From the NCBI RefSeq assembly GCF_009765775.1, contig NZ_LMUU01000184.1, forward strand, positions 1 through 38,380: a DNA stretch of 38,380 bases. The letters are read 5' to 3'. Below the pieces are notes generated by a model. It did not search any database, had not been told where the DNA came from, and worked only from the letters and a program-made list of their open reading frames with translations. The DNA is from Beijerinckia sp. L45 (GTDB taxonomy: Bacteria > Pseudomonadota > Alphaproteobacteria > Rhizobiales > Beijerinckiaceae). The position numbers and the translations under genes were made by a program. Shown in pieces: positions 22,352-30,569 of this stretch; positions within the stretch are counted from its first letter, which is position 1; each line of letters begins with the position of its first letter.

Positions 22352-23922
22352 TGACGACCGCCGTCGCCAAAAAACCCCGCATCCGCGTCCAGGCTGGATC
22401 GATGCCGACAACGGACAGCGTCCAAAACTTCGTCGCCCGCGTCGGCCTCGGCACCGCCAACCAGGCGGCCGGCACGTCCTATGGTCCGAGCCCGATCACG
22501 CGCAATCGACTGCAGCTGGAGTGGGCCTATCGCGGTTCCTGGATCTGCCGCCAGATCGTCGACGCGCCGCCTGAAGACATGACCCGCGCCGGCATCGATA
22601 TCGAGACCAAGGAGCCAAAGGACGGCCAGACCCTACAGAAAGGGCTGCGGAAAACCGCAACGTGGCAGAAGCTGCGCGAGGCTCTTCAATGGTCGCGCCT
22701 CTACGGTGGCGGCGTCGCCATCATCATGATCGATGGGCAGGACGCCGCGACGCCACTTCGACCCGAGACAGTCGGGAAGGGCGCCTACAAGGGCTTGCTG
22801 CCACTCGACCGCTGGTCGGTGCAGCCCAGCATGACGGACCTGATCACGGATCTTGGCCCCTCGTATGGGCAACCAAAGTTCTATTCCGTCACCGCCAGCG
22901 TCATGAACATTCCGCGGATCAAGGTGCACCACAGTCGCGTCATCCGGTTCGAGGGTGAGGATCTTCCGGTCTGGCAGAAGATGACCGAAAACGGCTGGGG
23001 CCTCTCTGTGCTGGAACCGGTCTGGGATCGCCTCACCGCGTTCGACTCCACGACCGTCGGCACCGGCCAGCTCGTCTACAAGGCGCATCTCCGCACGCTG
23101 CGGATCGACGGTCTCCGCGAAGCGCTGGCCACCGACGGGCCCGCGATGAAGGGCATCCTCAAGAACATCGACATGATCCGGGCCCTGCAGACCAACGAGG
23201 GTCTCACGCTGCTCGACAAGTCGGACGAGTTCCAGACCCACCAATACAGCTTCGGCGGTCTGAGCGACGTCCTGGTCCAGTTCGCGCAGCAGCTCTCTGG
23301 CGCCGCGCAGATCCCGCTGGTGCGTCTCTTCGGGCAGTCACCGGCCGGGCTCAACGCCACCGGCGACGCCGACATCCGCAATTATTACGACGCCTGCAAC
23401 TCGCAGCAGGAAAACCGGATGCGGACGCCGCTCGAAACCGTGCTCGAGGTCCTCCACTGGTCTGAGCTCGGTCGCGCGCCGGATGACGATTTCTCCTTCA
23501 CGTTCCGGCCGCTCTGGCAGATGAGCGACAAGGAGAAGGTCGAAATCGCTAAGACGGTCGCCGACACGGTTGGCACGCTCGAGGGTGCGACGATCATCTC
23601 GAAGGCTACCGCCCTCAGAGAGTTGCGCCAGGCCTCGCAGGCAACTGGCATGTTCTCGTCGATCACCGACAAGGACATCGAGGACGCGGAGAACGAGCCG
23701 CCGCCGCCCGGCGAAGATGACGATCTGCCGGAACCGCCGGCGCCCGGGGAGGGCGACGAGGTCGAGCCTGACGGGGATGAGCCGGGGAACGGTGCCGAAC
23801 CGGATGCGGGAGCGGCCGAAGGCGATAAGCCCGAAGCAGGCCCCGGCAAGGATCCCGATACCGACACCGACGGCACCGGTGGGGCCAAAGACGCGGCACC
23901 ACCATCGCGTCGTCGGCGCTGA
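22351..23922 (+). CDS. portal protein, DUF1073 family
   Basis: A 523-residue portal. ATG 22351 is chosen because GGTGAGGA lies six bases upstream; an in-frame TTG at 22348 also exists. The DUF1073 core (about 35-420) contains WICRQIVDAPPEDMTRAGI, SRLYGGGVAIIMIDGQD, HHSRVIRFEGEDLP, and PLVRLFGQSPAGLNATGD. The last 90 residues are a Pro/Asp/Glu/Gly-rich tail. DUF1073 proteins are sometimes labelled anti-CBASS Acb1 family in automatic annotation; the gene order (terminase, portal, MuF) shows this is the portal. Confidence 0.9.
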   Translation: MTTAVAKKPRIRVQAGSMPTTDSVQNFVARVGLGTANQAAGTSYGPSPITRNRLQLEWAYRGSWICRQIVDAPPEDMTRAGIDIETKEPKDGQTLQKGLRKTATWQKLREALQWSRLYGGGVAIIMIDGQDAATPLRPETVGKGAYKGLLPLDRWSVQPSMTDLITDLGPSYGQPKFYSVTASVMNIPRIKVHHSRVIRFEGEDLPVWQKMTENGWGLSVLEPVWDRLTAFDSTTVGTGQLVYKAHLRTLRIDGLREALATDGPAMKGILKNIDMIRALQTNEGLTLLDKSDEFQTHQYSFGGLSDVLVQFAQQLSGAAQIPLVRLFGQSPAGLNATGDADIRNYYDACNSQQENRMRTPLETVLEVLHWSELGRAPDDDFSFTFRPLWQMSDKEKVEIAKTVADTVGTLEGATIISKATALRELRQASQATGMFSSITDKDIEDAENEPPPPGEDDDLPEPPAPGEGDEVEPDGDEPGNGAEPDAGAAEGDKPEAGPGKDPDTDTDGTGGAKDAAPPSRRRR

Positions 23923-23988
23923 TCCCGATCATCAGGCAGCGAATTGACCAAAGTTGAAACGCTAAGATTTCAGATTTGAAATTAGTTG

Positions 23989-24027
23989 GCGGCATATGCC
24001 GCAGCATTTCGAGTGCTGCATTTCGAG
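23989..24027. repeat. palindrome and short direct repeats upstream of the glycosyltransferase gene
   Basis: GCGGCATATGCCGC at 23989-24002 is a perfect 14-base palindrome. Directly after it, GCATTTCGAG occurs at 24004-24013 and 24018-24027, and GCAGCA/TGCTGC (24001-24006, 24014-24019) form a hairpin. These lie in the 150-base AT-richer gap before the glycosyltransferase and could be a regulator site or the scar of its insertion. Confidence 0.6.
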
Positions 24028-24072
24028 GAATAGTTATAGCTTAGCCTGTTTACAATCGAAGGGTCTTAGAAA

Positions 24073-25062
24073 ATGGCGATTCCAAGCCCACAGGCGAAAA
24101 CGCAAATCCGATCCGACATCATTCAACAATGTTCGTGGCGAGCCGAATTCTCAGAACTACAAAAGCCTCTGTTCGACATAGCGAAAATGATCGACGTCGA
24201 AGAATTGGCGCGTTTGGCGCGAGCTATACAGATAGATAATCAGGTGATTGTCACCGTAGTCTCAATCGAATATATCAATGTTGGCATCAATTGGATTTTG
24301 GCTATGAAGAGAGTTGGTAAGTCCAACTTTATTGTAATAGCTGGCGATGAGCTTGCAATGGAATCTTTATTAAAGTACGAAATTACCTGTGTTGTTTTGA
24401 AAAATAATAATGATTACGACAGCTTTGGCGATATAAATGTATTCTCTGGATTTTCCGCAAAAGGCTTAGGTCTGACGACTCACAAATTTCCAGTGGTGCG
24501 TTTTTTAGTCGAATGTGGTTACGACGTTATTTTCAGTGACGCGGACGCATTTTGGTTGCTCGACCCAAGTCCTTACCTCGCAGACACTGACATTGCTTTT
24601 CAGCGGATTGCCAGATATCCGAGGCCAATCGTTGCAACATGGGGCTTTGCGGTATGTACTGGCTTTCTGTTCTTTCGGAGCAATGAGAAAGTAATTCAGT
24701 TGCTCAATCAATGCATAATAGAGCATCAAAGCGTCTACAGCGATCAGGCTGCGATGAACCTGGCGCTGCTGGAATTTGATGCTGATTGGTCCGGTGAGGC
24801 GGATCTTGATGATGCCACCGTGAGCGTTGATGAGCGGTTTTCAGCAAAAGCACTACAAAATATTAGTGGAAGGCTGGACCGTAATAATGCCACCTTACGC
24901 GCATTGCGGCATGACAGGTTCTGGCGTCATAAGTTTGTCAGGCATGCTGAAAGTGAAATGGTCATCTGTCATCCCAATTCCCCAAAAAATGACGCTGGCA
25001 AGATGAGGATACTAGGCTCGGTTGGAGCGATATCCCTTGCGGGCGGAACCGAAATCGCGTAG
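24073..25062 (+). CDS. putative glycosyltransferase (nucleotide-diphospho-sugar transferase type)
   Basis: A 329-residue protein. Residues 55-90 are alternating strands (VIVTVVSIEYINVGINWILAM). VIFSDADAFWLLDP near 152-165 contains a DxD-type metal/nucleotide-sugar site. ATWGFAVCTGFLFFRS and SDQAAMNLAL match the Nucleotid_trans (PF03407-like) pattern. No membrane helix is evident. The DNA is much AT-richer than the flanking portal and MuF genes, and a terminator follows, so it looks like an inserted moron. It may glycosylate host surface polymer or phage components; the target is not evident. Confidence 0.75.
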   Translation: MAIPSPQAKTQIRSDIIQQCSWRAEFSELQKPLFDIAKMIDVEELARLARAIQIDNQVIVTVVSIEYINVGINWILAMKRVGKSNFIVIAGDELAMESLLKYEITCVVLKNNNDYDSFGDINVFSGFSAKGLGLTTHKFPVVRFLVECGYDVIFSDADAFWLLDPSPYLADTDIAFQRIARYPRPIVATWGFAVCTGFLFFRSNEKVIQLLNQCIIEHQSVYSDQAAMNLALLEFDADWSGEADLDDATVSVDERFSAKALQNISGRLDRNNATLRALRHDRFWRHKFVRHAESEMVICHPNSPKNDAGKMRILGSVGAISLAGGTEIA

Positions 25063-25081
25063 AGATCACTCATTCGTCGAG

Positions 25082-25120
25082 AAGCGCCCGGGCCAACAGC
25101 CTCTGGGCGCTTTGTTGTTT
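25082..25120 (+). terminator. rho-independent terminator after the glycosyltransferase gene
   Basis: AAGCGCCC (25082-25089) and GGGCGCTT (25105-25112) form a perfect 8-bp stem with a 15-base loop, followed by TTTGTTGTTT. Its position in the middle of the late operon means late transcription must read through or restart beyond it. Confidence 0.72.
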
Positions 25121-25134
25121 CTGGACCGCACCCG

Positions 25135-25920
25135 ATGACGATGTATCGGCCGGCGGCCAGCTTCACGACAGACGCGCGCTATGGCCGCGTCTCTTCGGTC
25201 CAGTCGCTGTTTAGACGCGCCCGGAAGCTCGAAGAGAACTACAGGACCCAGCTGCGCAAGATCGCGCGCCACATCGGCGACATCGCCCGTGCCCACGACG
25301 CGGAAAGCCCGGACGGCATTCGGCGCATCCAGTCCGGGATGATGTCTTACGCGCAGCGCATCGACCCCTGGGCCGACAGCGTCGCGGACCGCATGATCAA
25401 AGAGATTGCGGCGGCCGACAAGGATTCCTGGCGGCGCACCTCGCACCTCATCGGGCGCCTGCTTCACAAAGAAATCGAGACGGCACCGAGCGGCATCGTG
25501 ATGCAGCAGTCGCTGCAGCGGCAGGTCGGACTAATCAAGTCGCTGCCGATCGAGGCCGCGGAGCGCGTCCACAAGCTGACGACCGAAGCGTCGACGACGG
25601 GCCGGCGTACCGCCGAGATCGTCAAAGACATCATGGCGAGCGGCGACGTGGCGCGCAGCCGCGCCGATCTCATCGCGCGCACCGAGGTTTCGCGCACGGC
25701 GACCGAGTTGACGCAGGCGCGTGCCACACACGTCGGCAGCACGCACTTCATCTGGAACTGCGTTCTCGACGGGTCGACGCGAGCGTCACACCGCGCGCTG
25801 AACGGGCACACGTTTCGCTGGGATCAGCCGCCGGAATGCGACCCCGGCTACCACGCGTTGCCCGGCGCGATTTGGAACTGCCGCTGCTTCCCGACGCCGA
25901 TCATCGACGAAGAAAGCTGA
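25135..25920 (+). CDS. phage head morphogenesis protein, MuF/SPP1 gp7-like
   Basis: A 261-residue protein. Helical residues 20-140 precede the conserved MuF end: ARSRADLIARTEVSRTATELTQAR, then WNCVLDGSTRASHRALNG, and a final GAIWNCRCFPTPI. Such minor head proteins associate with portal and DNA at the ejection vertex. It normally follows the portal gene directly; here the glycosyltransferase cassette separates them. An alternative ATG lies six bases downstream of the chosen one. Confidence 0.9.
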   Translation: MTMYRPAASFTTDARYGRVSSVQSLFRRARKLEENYRTQLRKIARHIGDIARAHDAESPDGIRRIQSGMMSYAQRIDPWADSVADRMIKEIAAADKDSWRRTSHLIGRLLHKEIETAPSGIVMQQSLQRQVGLIKSLPIEAAERVHKLTTEASTTGRRTAEIVKDIMASGDVARSRADLIARTEVSRTATELTQARATHVGSTHFIWNCVLDGSTRASHRALNGHTFRWDQPPECDPGYHALPGAIWNCRCFPTPIIDEES

Positions 25921-25927
25921 GACCTGC

Positions 25928-26335
25928 ATGGAAGTCACGTCCGACACGCCATTCGCGCCGAACAGTCTCCCGCTTTATTGGAGCGATCCGGATCCGAGCC
26001 TGAGGCCGTCGCTCTGGGCCGTGACCATCGACGTGACGCGATATGACCACGTGCTGGCCTGCATTCAGAAGCTCAAATCGGACCTCGGCCCGGTCGAGAA
26101 ACGGTTCATCCATCTGAGCCGTGACATGGTCACGGTCTATGTCAGCCGCGCGGAAACGGACGGTCTGGCGAAGCCGGCCGAATCTGCATGGCCTGATCCG
26201 GCCATCCTCGACGTAGCCCATTGCGAAGTGTTCGATCCGAGATCGTTTCAAAACGATCCGGACGCGCTGCAACAAGATCTGTCGCGACGTAACAAGGTTG
26301 CGCGTGCTTGCTGGGCACCGTCCCTCAATCATTGA
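25928..26335 (+). CDS. hypothetical protein after MuF
   Basis: A 135-residue protein of unknown family, starting eight bases after the MuF stop. Residues 34-80 (WAVTIDVTRYDHVLACIQKL, HLSRDMVTVYVSRAE) suggest an alpha/beta fold. The tail is polar. The last 11 bases overlap a convergent gene. Being in the head region it may be a minor structural protein, but this is only positional. Confidence 0.6.
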   Translation: MEVTSDTPFAPNSLPLYWSDPDPSLRPSLWAVTIDVTRYDHVLACIQKLKSDLGPVEKRFIHLSRDMVTVYVSRAETDGLAKPAESAWPDPAILDVAHCEVFDPRSFQNDPDALQQDLSRRNKVARACWAPSLNH

Positions 26336-26672
26336 GCAGGTTCCGCATCATCGCCTTGAAGACCTCGGCAGCGTCGCGGCGCTGCTCCGACGTTGGTGTT
26401 TGATCTCCGGCGCCGAGCCGCGCCGCTCCGGCATCGATCATGGCTTTGGTCGGTAGCTGAACGGCGAACAGCGCGGCGCGGACCAGCTTCAACACGATGT
26501 CTTGCGTGATCACGTCGTCGACGTCGGCTTCGTCCAGCGTTTTCGGCAAGCTGTCGTAATTCGAGCCGATGCCGAGGACCGGATAGGCGTGCCCATCGGC
26601 AAGGTCACCCGGCATCTTCGCCGTGACCGCCATCATGGCGCGGGCCGCTGTCTCAAGTTCCTCTTTCGCCAT
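26325..26672 (-). CDS. hypothetical antisense-oriented protein in the late operon
   Basis: A 115-residue acidic helical protein (MAKEELETAARAMMAVTAKM; VDDVITQDIVLKLVRAALFAVQ; EQRRDAAEVFKAMMRNLLND). It fills the gap between MuF-associated and protease genes on the opposite strand, with no competing plus-strand gene. Its protein composition looks genuine. It overlaps the previous gene tail to tail. No family recognised; likely a separately controlled small cargo or regulatory gene. Confidence 0.6.
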   Translation of the reverse strand: MAKEELETAARAMMAVTAKMPGDLADGHAYPVLGIGSNYDSLPKTLDEADVDDVITQDIVLKLVRAALFAVQLPTKAMIDAGAARLGAGDQTPTSEQRRDAAEVFKAMMRNLLND

Positions 26673-26698
26673 CCATCCGACCTTAGCGGATCACATCC

Positions 26699-28741
26699 AT
26701 GCGCTTCTACACGGCTTCAAAGCTCGGGTCGAAGCGCTCCTACACGCCGGAGGGGTTTCTCGTCTGTTTGGACGTGCCGATCGCGCGCACCGGCGAGATG
26801 ATCTACGCGGCAACAGAACTGCCCGAGCTCGAAGCATCGCGCGACGGCATCATCCGTGTCCAGCGCGATCCGGACGAAGTCTTTAAAGCGCAATCTTTAG
26901 GGTCTTTCGAAGGAAAGCCGACGACCAACGATCATCCGCCGGAGATGGTCAATCCGACCAACTTTCGGCGCTTCGCCGCCGGCTCCACGCACAATGTCCG
27001 CCAGGGTGGGGGCGCGCTAAGCGACCTCGTAGTCGCCGACCTCATGTTCTGGGACGCCAACACGATCAAGGACATCGAAGACGGCAAGGACGAGATCTCG
27101 AACGGCTACGACGCCGAGTACGAGATGGTCTCGCCCGGCGTCTATCGTCAGTTCGGAATCACCGGCAACCACGTCGCGCTTGTCGACGAGGGTCGCTGCG
27201 GGATCCGCTGCGCGATCGGTGACAGTGCCGAGGCGCTGCAGGCCACGGCCGCCGCCGAGATCCTGGCTCGCGGCAACGCCGCCGGCATCGCGCTGCGCAA
27301 CGCCAAGGGCGAACTCCTCTTTCTGAAGCGCTCCGACGGCGCCGGCGATCAAGCCGGCACCTGGTGCTTTCCCGGTGGCAAGGTCGAGCCGGGTGAAACG
27401 CTCGAGCAGGCTGCGCGCCGCGAGCTTGGCGAAGAAGCCGGTGTCACGGCTGGTCCGATCCGTCTCGTCGACGAGCGACCCATCAACGGCTCCGCTCTCA
27501 CGACCTTCTCGACCTTCGCCGGCGAAGCCGACGCGAGCCAGACGCCGACGCTCAACGCCGAACACGATGCCTTCTGTTGGGCGTCACCCGACCAGCCGCC
27601 GCAGCCGCTTCATCCCGGCGTCTCGGCCACGCTGCGCGAGAAGCGCGCGATCCTTTTGACCACACAGGCCGCCGACGCGGTCCTGACCCCGAAACCGGCT
27701 CCCGCCCGGGCCCGCAAGAGAAAGACCGCTGATATGACGATCAAGAAGACGCTGCTCCGCGGCACCATGCTGGACCGCCTCCGCCGTTCTTTTGCAGCGA
27801 AGGACGAAGCTGGCTTCGAAGAGGGCATGACCGCGCTCGAAGAGGTCGCCGTTCAGTCCGAGGAAGAGGCCGCGCAGGCGCAGTTTGCTCAGATGGTTGG
27901 CGAAGCGGTAGCCGCCGCGATTGCCCCTGTTGCGGCACGTCTCGACGACGTCGACGCCTTCATCGCGGATCGCAAGATGCGTGATTCCGAAGCCGAAGAG
28001 GCCAAGAAGAAGGACGATGAGGCGAAGGCGCTGGAAGCGAAGGATCGTAAATCCAAGGACGACGCCGGCGCCGGCGGGTCGAGTGGTTCCGGTACCGATG
28101 CCAGCAACACGGAGCCCGGCGACTATACCGCGGGCGGCTCCAGCGGTCCCGCGATGGACTCCGCCGATCTTGCCGCGTTCCTGCAGTCGAAGGGTCTCAC
28201 CGAAGGTGACGTCGCCGCGGCGATCGCCATGATCAAGAAGGACGAGCCTGAGGCGGCCGTCGTCGAGACCGGCGACGAGGCGATGACCGAGGAAGAGAAG
28301 CGGGCGGCTGAGGAAGCCAAGAAGAACGCCACCACGGACTCCGTCGCGCTGCTCGCCCAGTTCCGCGACACCGTTGCCAAGGCCGAGATCCTGGCACCCG
28401 GTGTCAAGCTGCCGTCCTACGATGCCAAGGCGGCGCCTAAGGCAACCGCCGACGCGATGTGCGGTCTCCGCCGCAAAGCGCTGAAGGCCGCCTTCGACAG
28501 CGCCGACCGCAAAAGCCATGTCGTCCCGTTCCTCGATACGGCGACGCCCGACTTCAGCAAGATGACCTGCGACGCGATCAAGGTCGTGTTCGGTGGTGCT
28601 TCCGAGCTGGCGAAGCGCGGCAACGCGCCTCGCATGGGCGTCGGCGACACCGCGCATGCCGCCCGCGATGCCGGTGTCCGCGGCACCATCGCGGCCATGA
28701 ACGCCGCCGCCAAGGATCTCTGGAAGCCGGCCGCCCGCTAA
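26699..28741 (+). CDS. DUF2213 prohead-protease-like / Nudix / scaffold-like fusion protein
   Basis: A 680-residue fusion. Residues 1-175 match DUF2213, with TTNDHPPE (His79), ISNGYDAEYE (Ser135) and NHVALVDEGRCG, the likely protease active region. Residues 190-320 are a Nudix domain with a complete Nudix box, Gly227 to Val249, including REL and EE. Residues 345-480 are charged coiled coil, and the rest is low-complexity then helical, as in scaffolds. ATG 27734 (residue 346) could be a nested in-frame start giving free scaffold, with a purine-rich AAGAGAAAG upstream. Gene order before cement and capsid genes supports protease plus scaffold; the Nudix role is unknown. Confidence 0.85.
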   Translation: MRFYTASKLGSKRSYTPEGFLVCLDVPIARTGEMIYAATELPELEASRDGIIRVQRDPDEVFKAQSLGSFEGKPTTNDHPPEMVNPTNFRRFAAGSTHNVRQGGGALSDLVVADLMFWDANTIKDIEDGKDEISNGYDAEYEMVSPGVYRQFGITGNHVALVDEGRCGIRCAIGDSAEALQATAAAEILARGNAAGIALRNAKGELLFLKRSDGAGDQAGTWCFPGGKVEPGETLEQAARRELGEEAGVTAGPIRLVDERPINGSALTTFSTFAGEADASQTPTLNAEHDAFCWASPDQPPQPLHPGVSATLREKRAILLTTQAADAVLTPKPAPARARKRKTADMTIKKTLLRGTMLDRLRRSFAAKDEAGFEEGMTALEEVAVQSEEEAAQAQFAQMVGEAVAAAIAPVAARLDDVDAFIADRKMRDSEAEEAKKKDDEAKALEAKDRKSKDDAGAGGSSGSGTDASNTEPGDYTAGGSSGPAMDSADLAAFLQSKGLTEGDVAAAIAMIKKDEPEAAVVETGDEAMTEEEKRAAEEAKKNATTDSVALLAQFRDTVAKAEILAPGVKLPSYDAKAAPKATADAMCGLRRKALKAAFDSADRKSHVVPFLDTATPDFSKMTCDAIKVVFGGASELAKRGNAPRMGVGDTAHAARDAGVRGTIAAMNAAAKDLWKPAAR

Positions 28742-28807
28742 GCGCGGCCAGTCTCCCAAGACAAACCCAACCCCCACCACCCTTCGTTCCACCCAGAGGA
28801 TGCCGAC

Positions 28808-29314
28808 ATGACGTCGTTTCTTTTCCGCATGCCTGCCGGCGTCCCCGGCACCGTTACCCGTCTCGAGCAGTCGACCGTCGAGACCCAGGTTTATGATCCC
28901 GCCGTGCCGTTCTCCGCCTACGGCGTCGCGATGAAGACCGGCGCCAACGGCAAGATGCAGCCTATCGCCGCTGGCGACACCGCTGCGCTCGTCGAAGGTG
29001 TCCTGGTCCGTCCTTACCCGACCACGGGCGCCGGCTCGCAGACCTCCACGCTCGGCGGCGGCACGCCACCCGCCTCCGGCATCTGCAACCGTCTCAAGCG
29101 CGGTTACATCATGGTGCAGCTGAACGGCGCCACCGCTGCCATCAAAGACGGCCCGGTCTATGTCCGCGTCGGCGCGGCTTCGGCCGGCAAGCCGATCGGT
29201 GGTTTCGAGGCGGCTGCCGATGCGACGCCGGCCAACACGGTTCTACTGACCAACGCGGTCTTCACCGGGCCGGCCGACGCGCAGGGCAACACCGAAATCG
29301 CTTTCAACATCTGA
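28808..29314 (+). CDS. capsid cement/decoration protein
   Basis: A 168-residue beta-rich protein between protease-scaffold and major capsid genes. Segments such as PGTVTRLEQSTVETQVYD, GVAMKTGANGKMQPIAAGD, VEGVLVRPYPTTGAG and RGYIMVQLNG, VYVRVGAASAGKPIGG follow the pattern of Gp24-like structural cement proteins, which bind and stabilise the capsid lattice. AGAGGA precedes the ATG. A hairpin follows the stop. Confidence 0.75.
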   Translation: MTSFLFRMPAGVPGTVTRLEQSTVETQVYDPAVPFSAYGVAMKTGANGKMQPIAAGDTAALVEGVLVRPYPTTGAGSQTSTLGGGTPPASGICNRLKRGYIMVQLNGATAAIKDGPVYVRVGAASAGKPIGGFEAAADATPANTVLLTNAVFTGPADAQGNTEIAFNI

Positions 29315-29320
29315 TCCGGC

Positions 29321-29340
29321 GGCGGGGCTCGCGCCCCGCC
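29321..29340 (+). terminator. GC-rich hairpin between cement and major capsid genes
   Basis: GGCGGGGC (29321-29328) and GCCCCGCC (29333-29340) form a perfect 8-bp stem with loop TCGC, followed by TCTTC. Without a full T run it is more likely a processing or stability element, or a weak terminator that sets capsid expression apart. Confidence 0.5.
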
Positions 29341-29418
29341 TCTTCGCCCACATTTCTGCCTGGGCAACAGGCCTCGCGCGGCCGAGCGCAAATTCACCCC
29401 TCCCAAGGAACAGCCAAT

Positions 29419-30456
29419 ATGTCCTTCCATGACCGCGCCCTCCTGGGCGGGACTGCCCTTTCGCGCCCTCGCAACCGCATCTTCACCCGCGATGCCATGG
29501 CGACCTACGACCGCGCCACGATCGACTCCACTGGTGTCTTCCTCATCGGCGAACTGGAACGCCTCGATCCGACGATCAACGCGCCGCTGGTCGCCTACAC
29601 CTGGAGCCGTGACATCGATCTTCGCGAAGACGTCGGCATCGAAGACGAGCAGGCCTCGTTCACGAACTCGACCTTCGCGGCCGTCGGCGGCATCCAGCCG
29701 AACGGCAAGGCCTGGGCTGGCAAGGACGCCAACGCCATCGCCGGGCTCGCGCTCGACATCGGTAAGACCCCTCAGCCCCTGCACCTCTGGGCGATGGAGC
29801 TCGGCTGGACGCTGCCGGAACTCGCCTCGGCGATGCGCACCGGTCGGCCGATCGAGACCGACAAGACCGAGGGCATGAACCTCAAGAACCAGATGGACAT
29901 CGACGAGCAGGTCTATGTCGGCGACACCCTTCTCGGCATTCCCGGCCTGATCAATTCGCCTCTCGTGAACGCGACCAACGTCACCGGCGGCACCTGGGCC
30001 GCGAAGATCGCCAGCGGCCCGACCGGCCCCACCGGCATCCTCGCCGACGTCAACGCGCTGATCAACTCGGCTTGGGCCGCTTCCGGTTACAAGCAGGCGC
30101 CGACCGATCTCCGTCTGCCCCCGATGCAGTTCGGTCTTCTCGCCGCGCAGATCGTCAGTTCGGCCGGTAGTGTCTCGATCCTCCAGTTCCTGCGCATCAA
30201 CAGCATCTCGCTGTCGATCAACGGGCGAGAGCTCAACATCCAGCCGCTGAAGTGGCTGACCGGCGCCGGCGCCGGCGGCGCCGACCGCATGTTCGCGTAC
30301 ACCAACGACAAGAAGTACCTCCGCTTCCCGCTGGTGCCGCTGCAGAAGACCCCGTTGGAATATCGCTCGCTCTACCAGATGACGACCTATTACGGCCGTC
30401 TCGGTCAGGTCGAGTTCCGGTATCCGGAAACCCTGGCTTACGCGGACGGCATCTAA
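29419..30456 (+). CDS. major capsid protein, DUF2184 family
   Basis: A 345-residue HK97-fold-type capsid protein of the DUF2184 family. Typical parts are YDRATIDSTGVFLIGELERLD, the segment TWSRDIDLREDVGIEDEQAS, the spine-like HLWAMELGWTLPELASAMR, DEQVYVGDTLLGIPGLIN, and the C-terminal RFPLVPLQKTPLEYRSLYQ. It follows cement and protease-scaffold genes, as expected. AAGGA lies in the leader at 29405-29409. Confidence 0.9.
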   Translation: MSFHDRALLGGTALSRPRNRIFTRDAMATYDRATIDSTGVFLIGELERLDPTINAPLVAYTWSRDIDLREDVGIEDEQASFTNSTFAAVGGIQPNGKAWAGKDANAIAGLALDIGKTPQPLHLWAMELGWTLPELASAMRTGRPIETDKTEGMNLKNQMDIDEQVYVGDTLLGIPGLINSPLVNATNVTGGTWAAKIASGPTGPTGILADVNALINSAWAASGYKQAPTDLRLPPMQFGLLAAQIVSSAGSVSILQFLRINSISLSINGRELNIQPLKWLTGAGAGGADRMFAYTNDKKYLRFPLVPLQKTPLEYRSLYQMTTYYGRLGQVEFRYPETLAYADGI

Positions 30457-30486
30457 GTCGCTTCACTGAAGCCAAAACTATCCTGA

Positions 30487-30509
30487 CCCTCCCCCTCTGC
30501 GGGGGAGGG
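30487..30509 (+). terminator. strong hairpin after the major capsid gene
   Basis: CCCTCCCCC (30487-30495) and GGGGGAGGG (30501-30509) form a perfect 9-bp stem with loop TCTGC. It is followed by TATTCTTC, not a clean T run. Similar CCCTCCCC-loop-GGGGAGGG elements are common between genes in Rhizobiales chromosomes, so it may be either a terminator or a host-type intergenic repeat. Confidence 0.6.
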
Positions 30510-30569
30510 GTATTCTTCGGGCGCGTTGTGACGCGCTCGTGGAATGCCCCTGTGCAAAACCGGTGAGCC

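Noticed and set aside
22351-23922. Reading the DUF1073 gene as an anti-CBASS Acb1 nuclease
   Set aside because: Gene order (terminase, this gene, MuF) and the portal motifs show it is the portal; the Acb1 label in some databases comes from a shared family name.
27584-28792. 402-codon minus-strand frame opposite the scaffold-like region
   Set aside because: Gly/Arg/Leu-rich shadow of charged coiled-coil codons; the plus strand is supported by family motifs and gene order.
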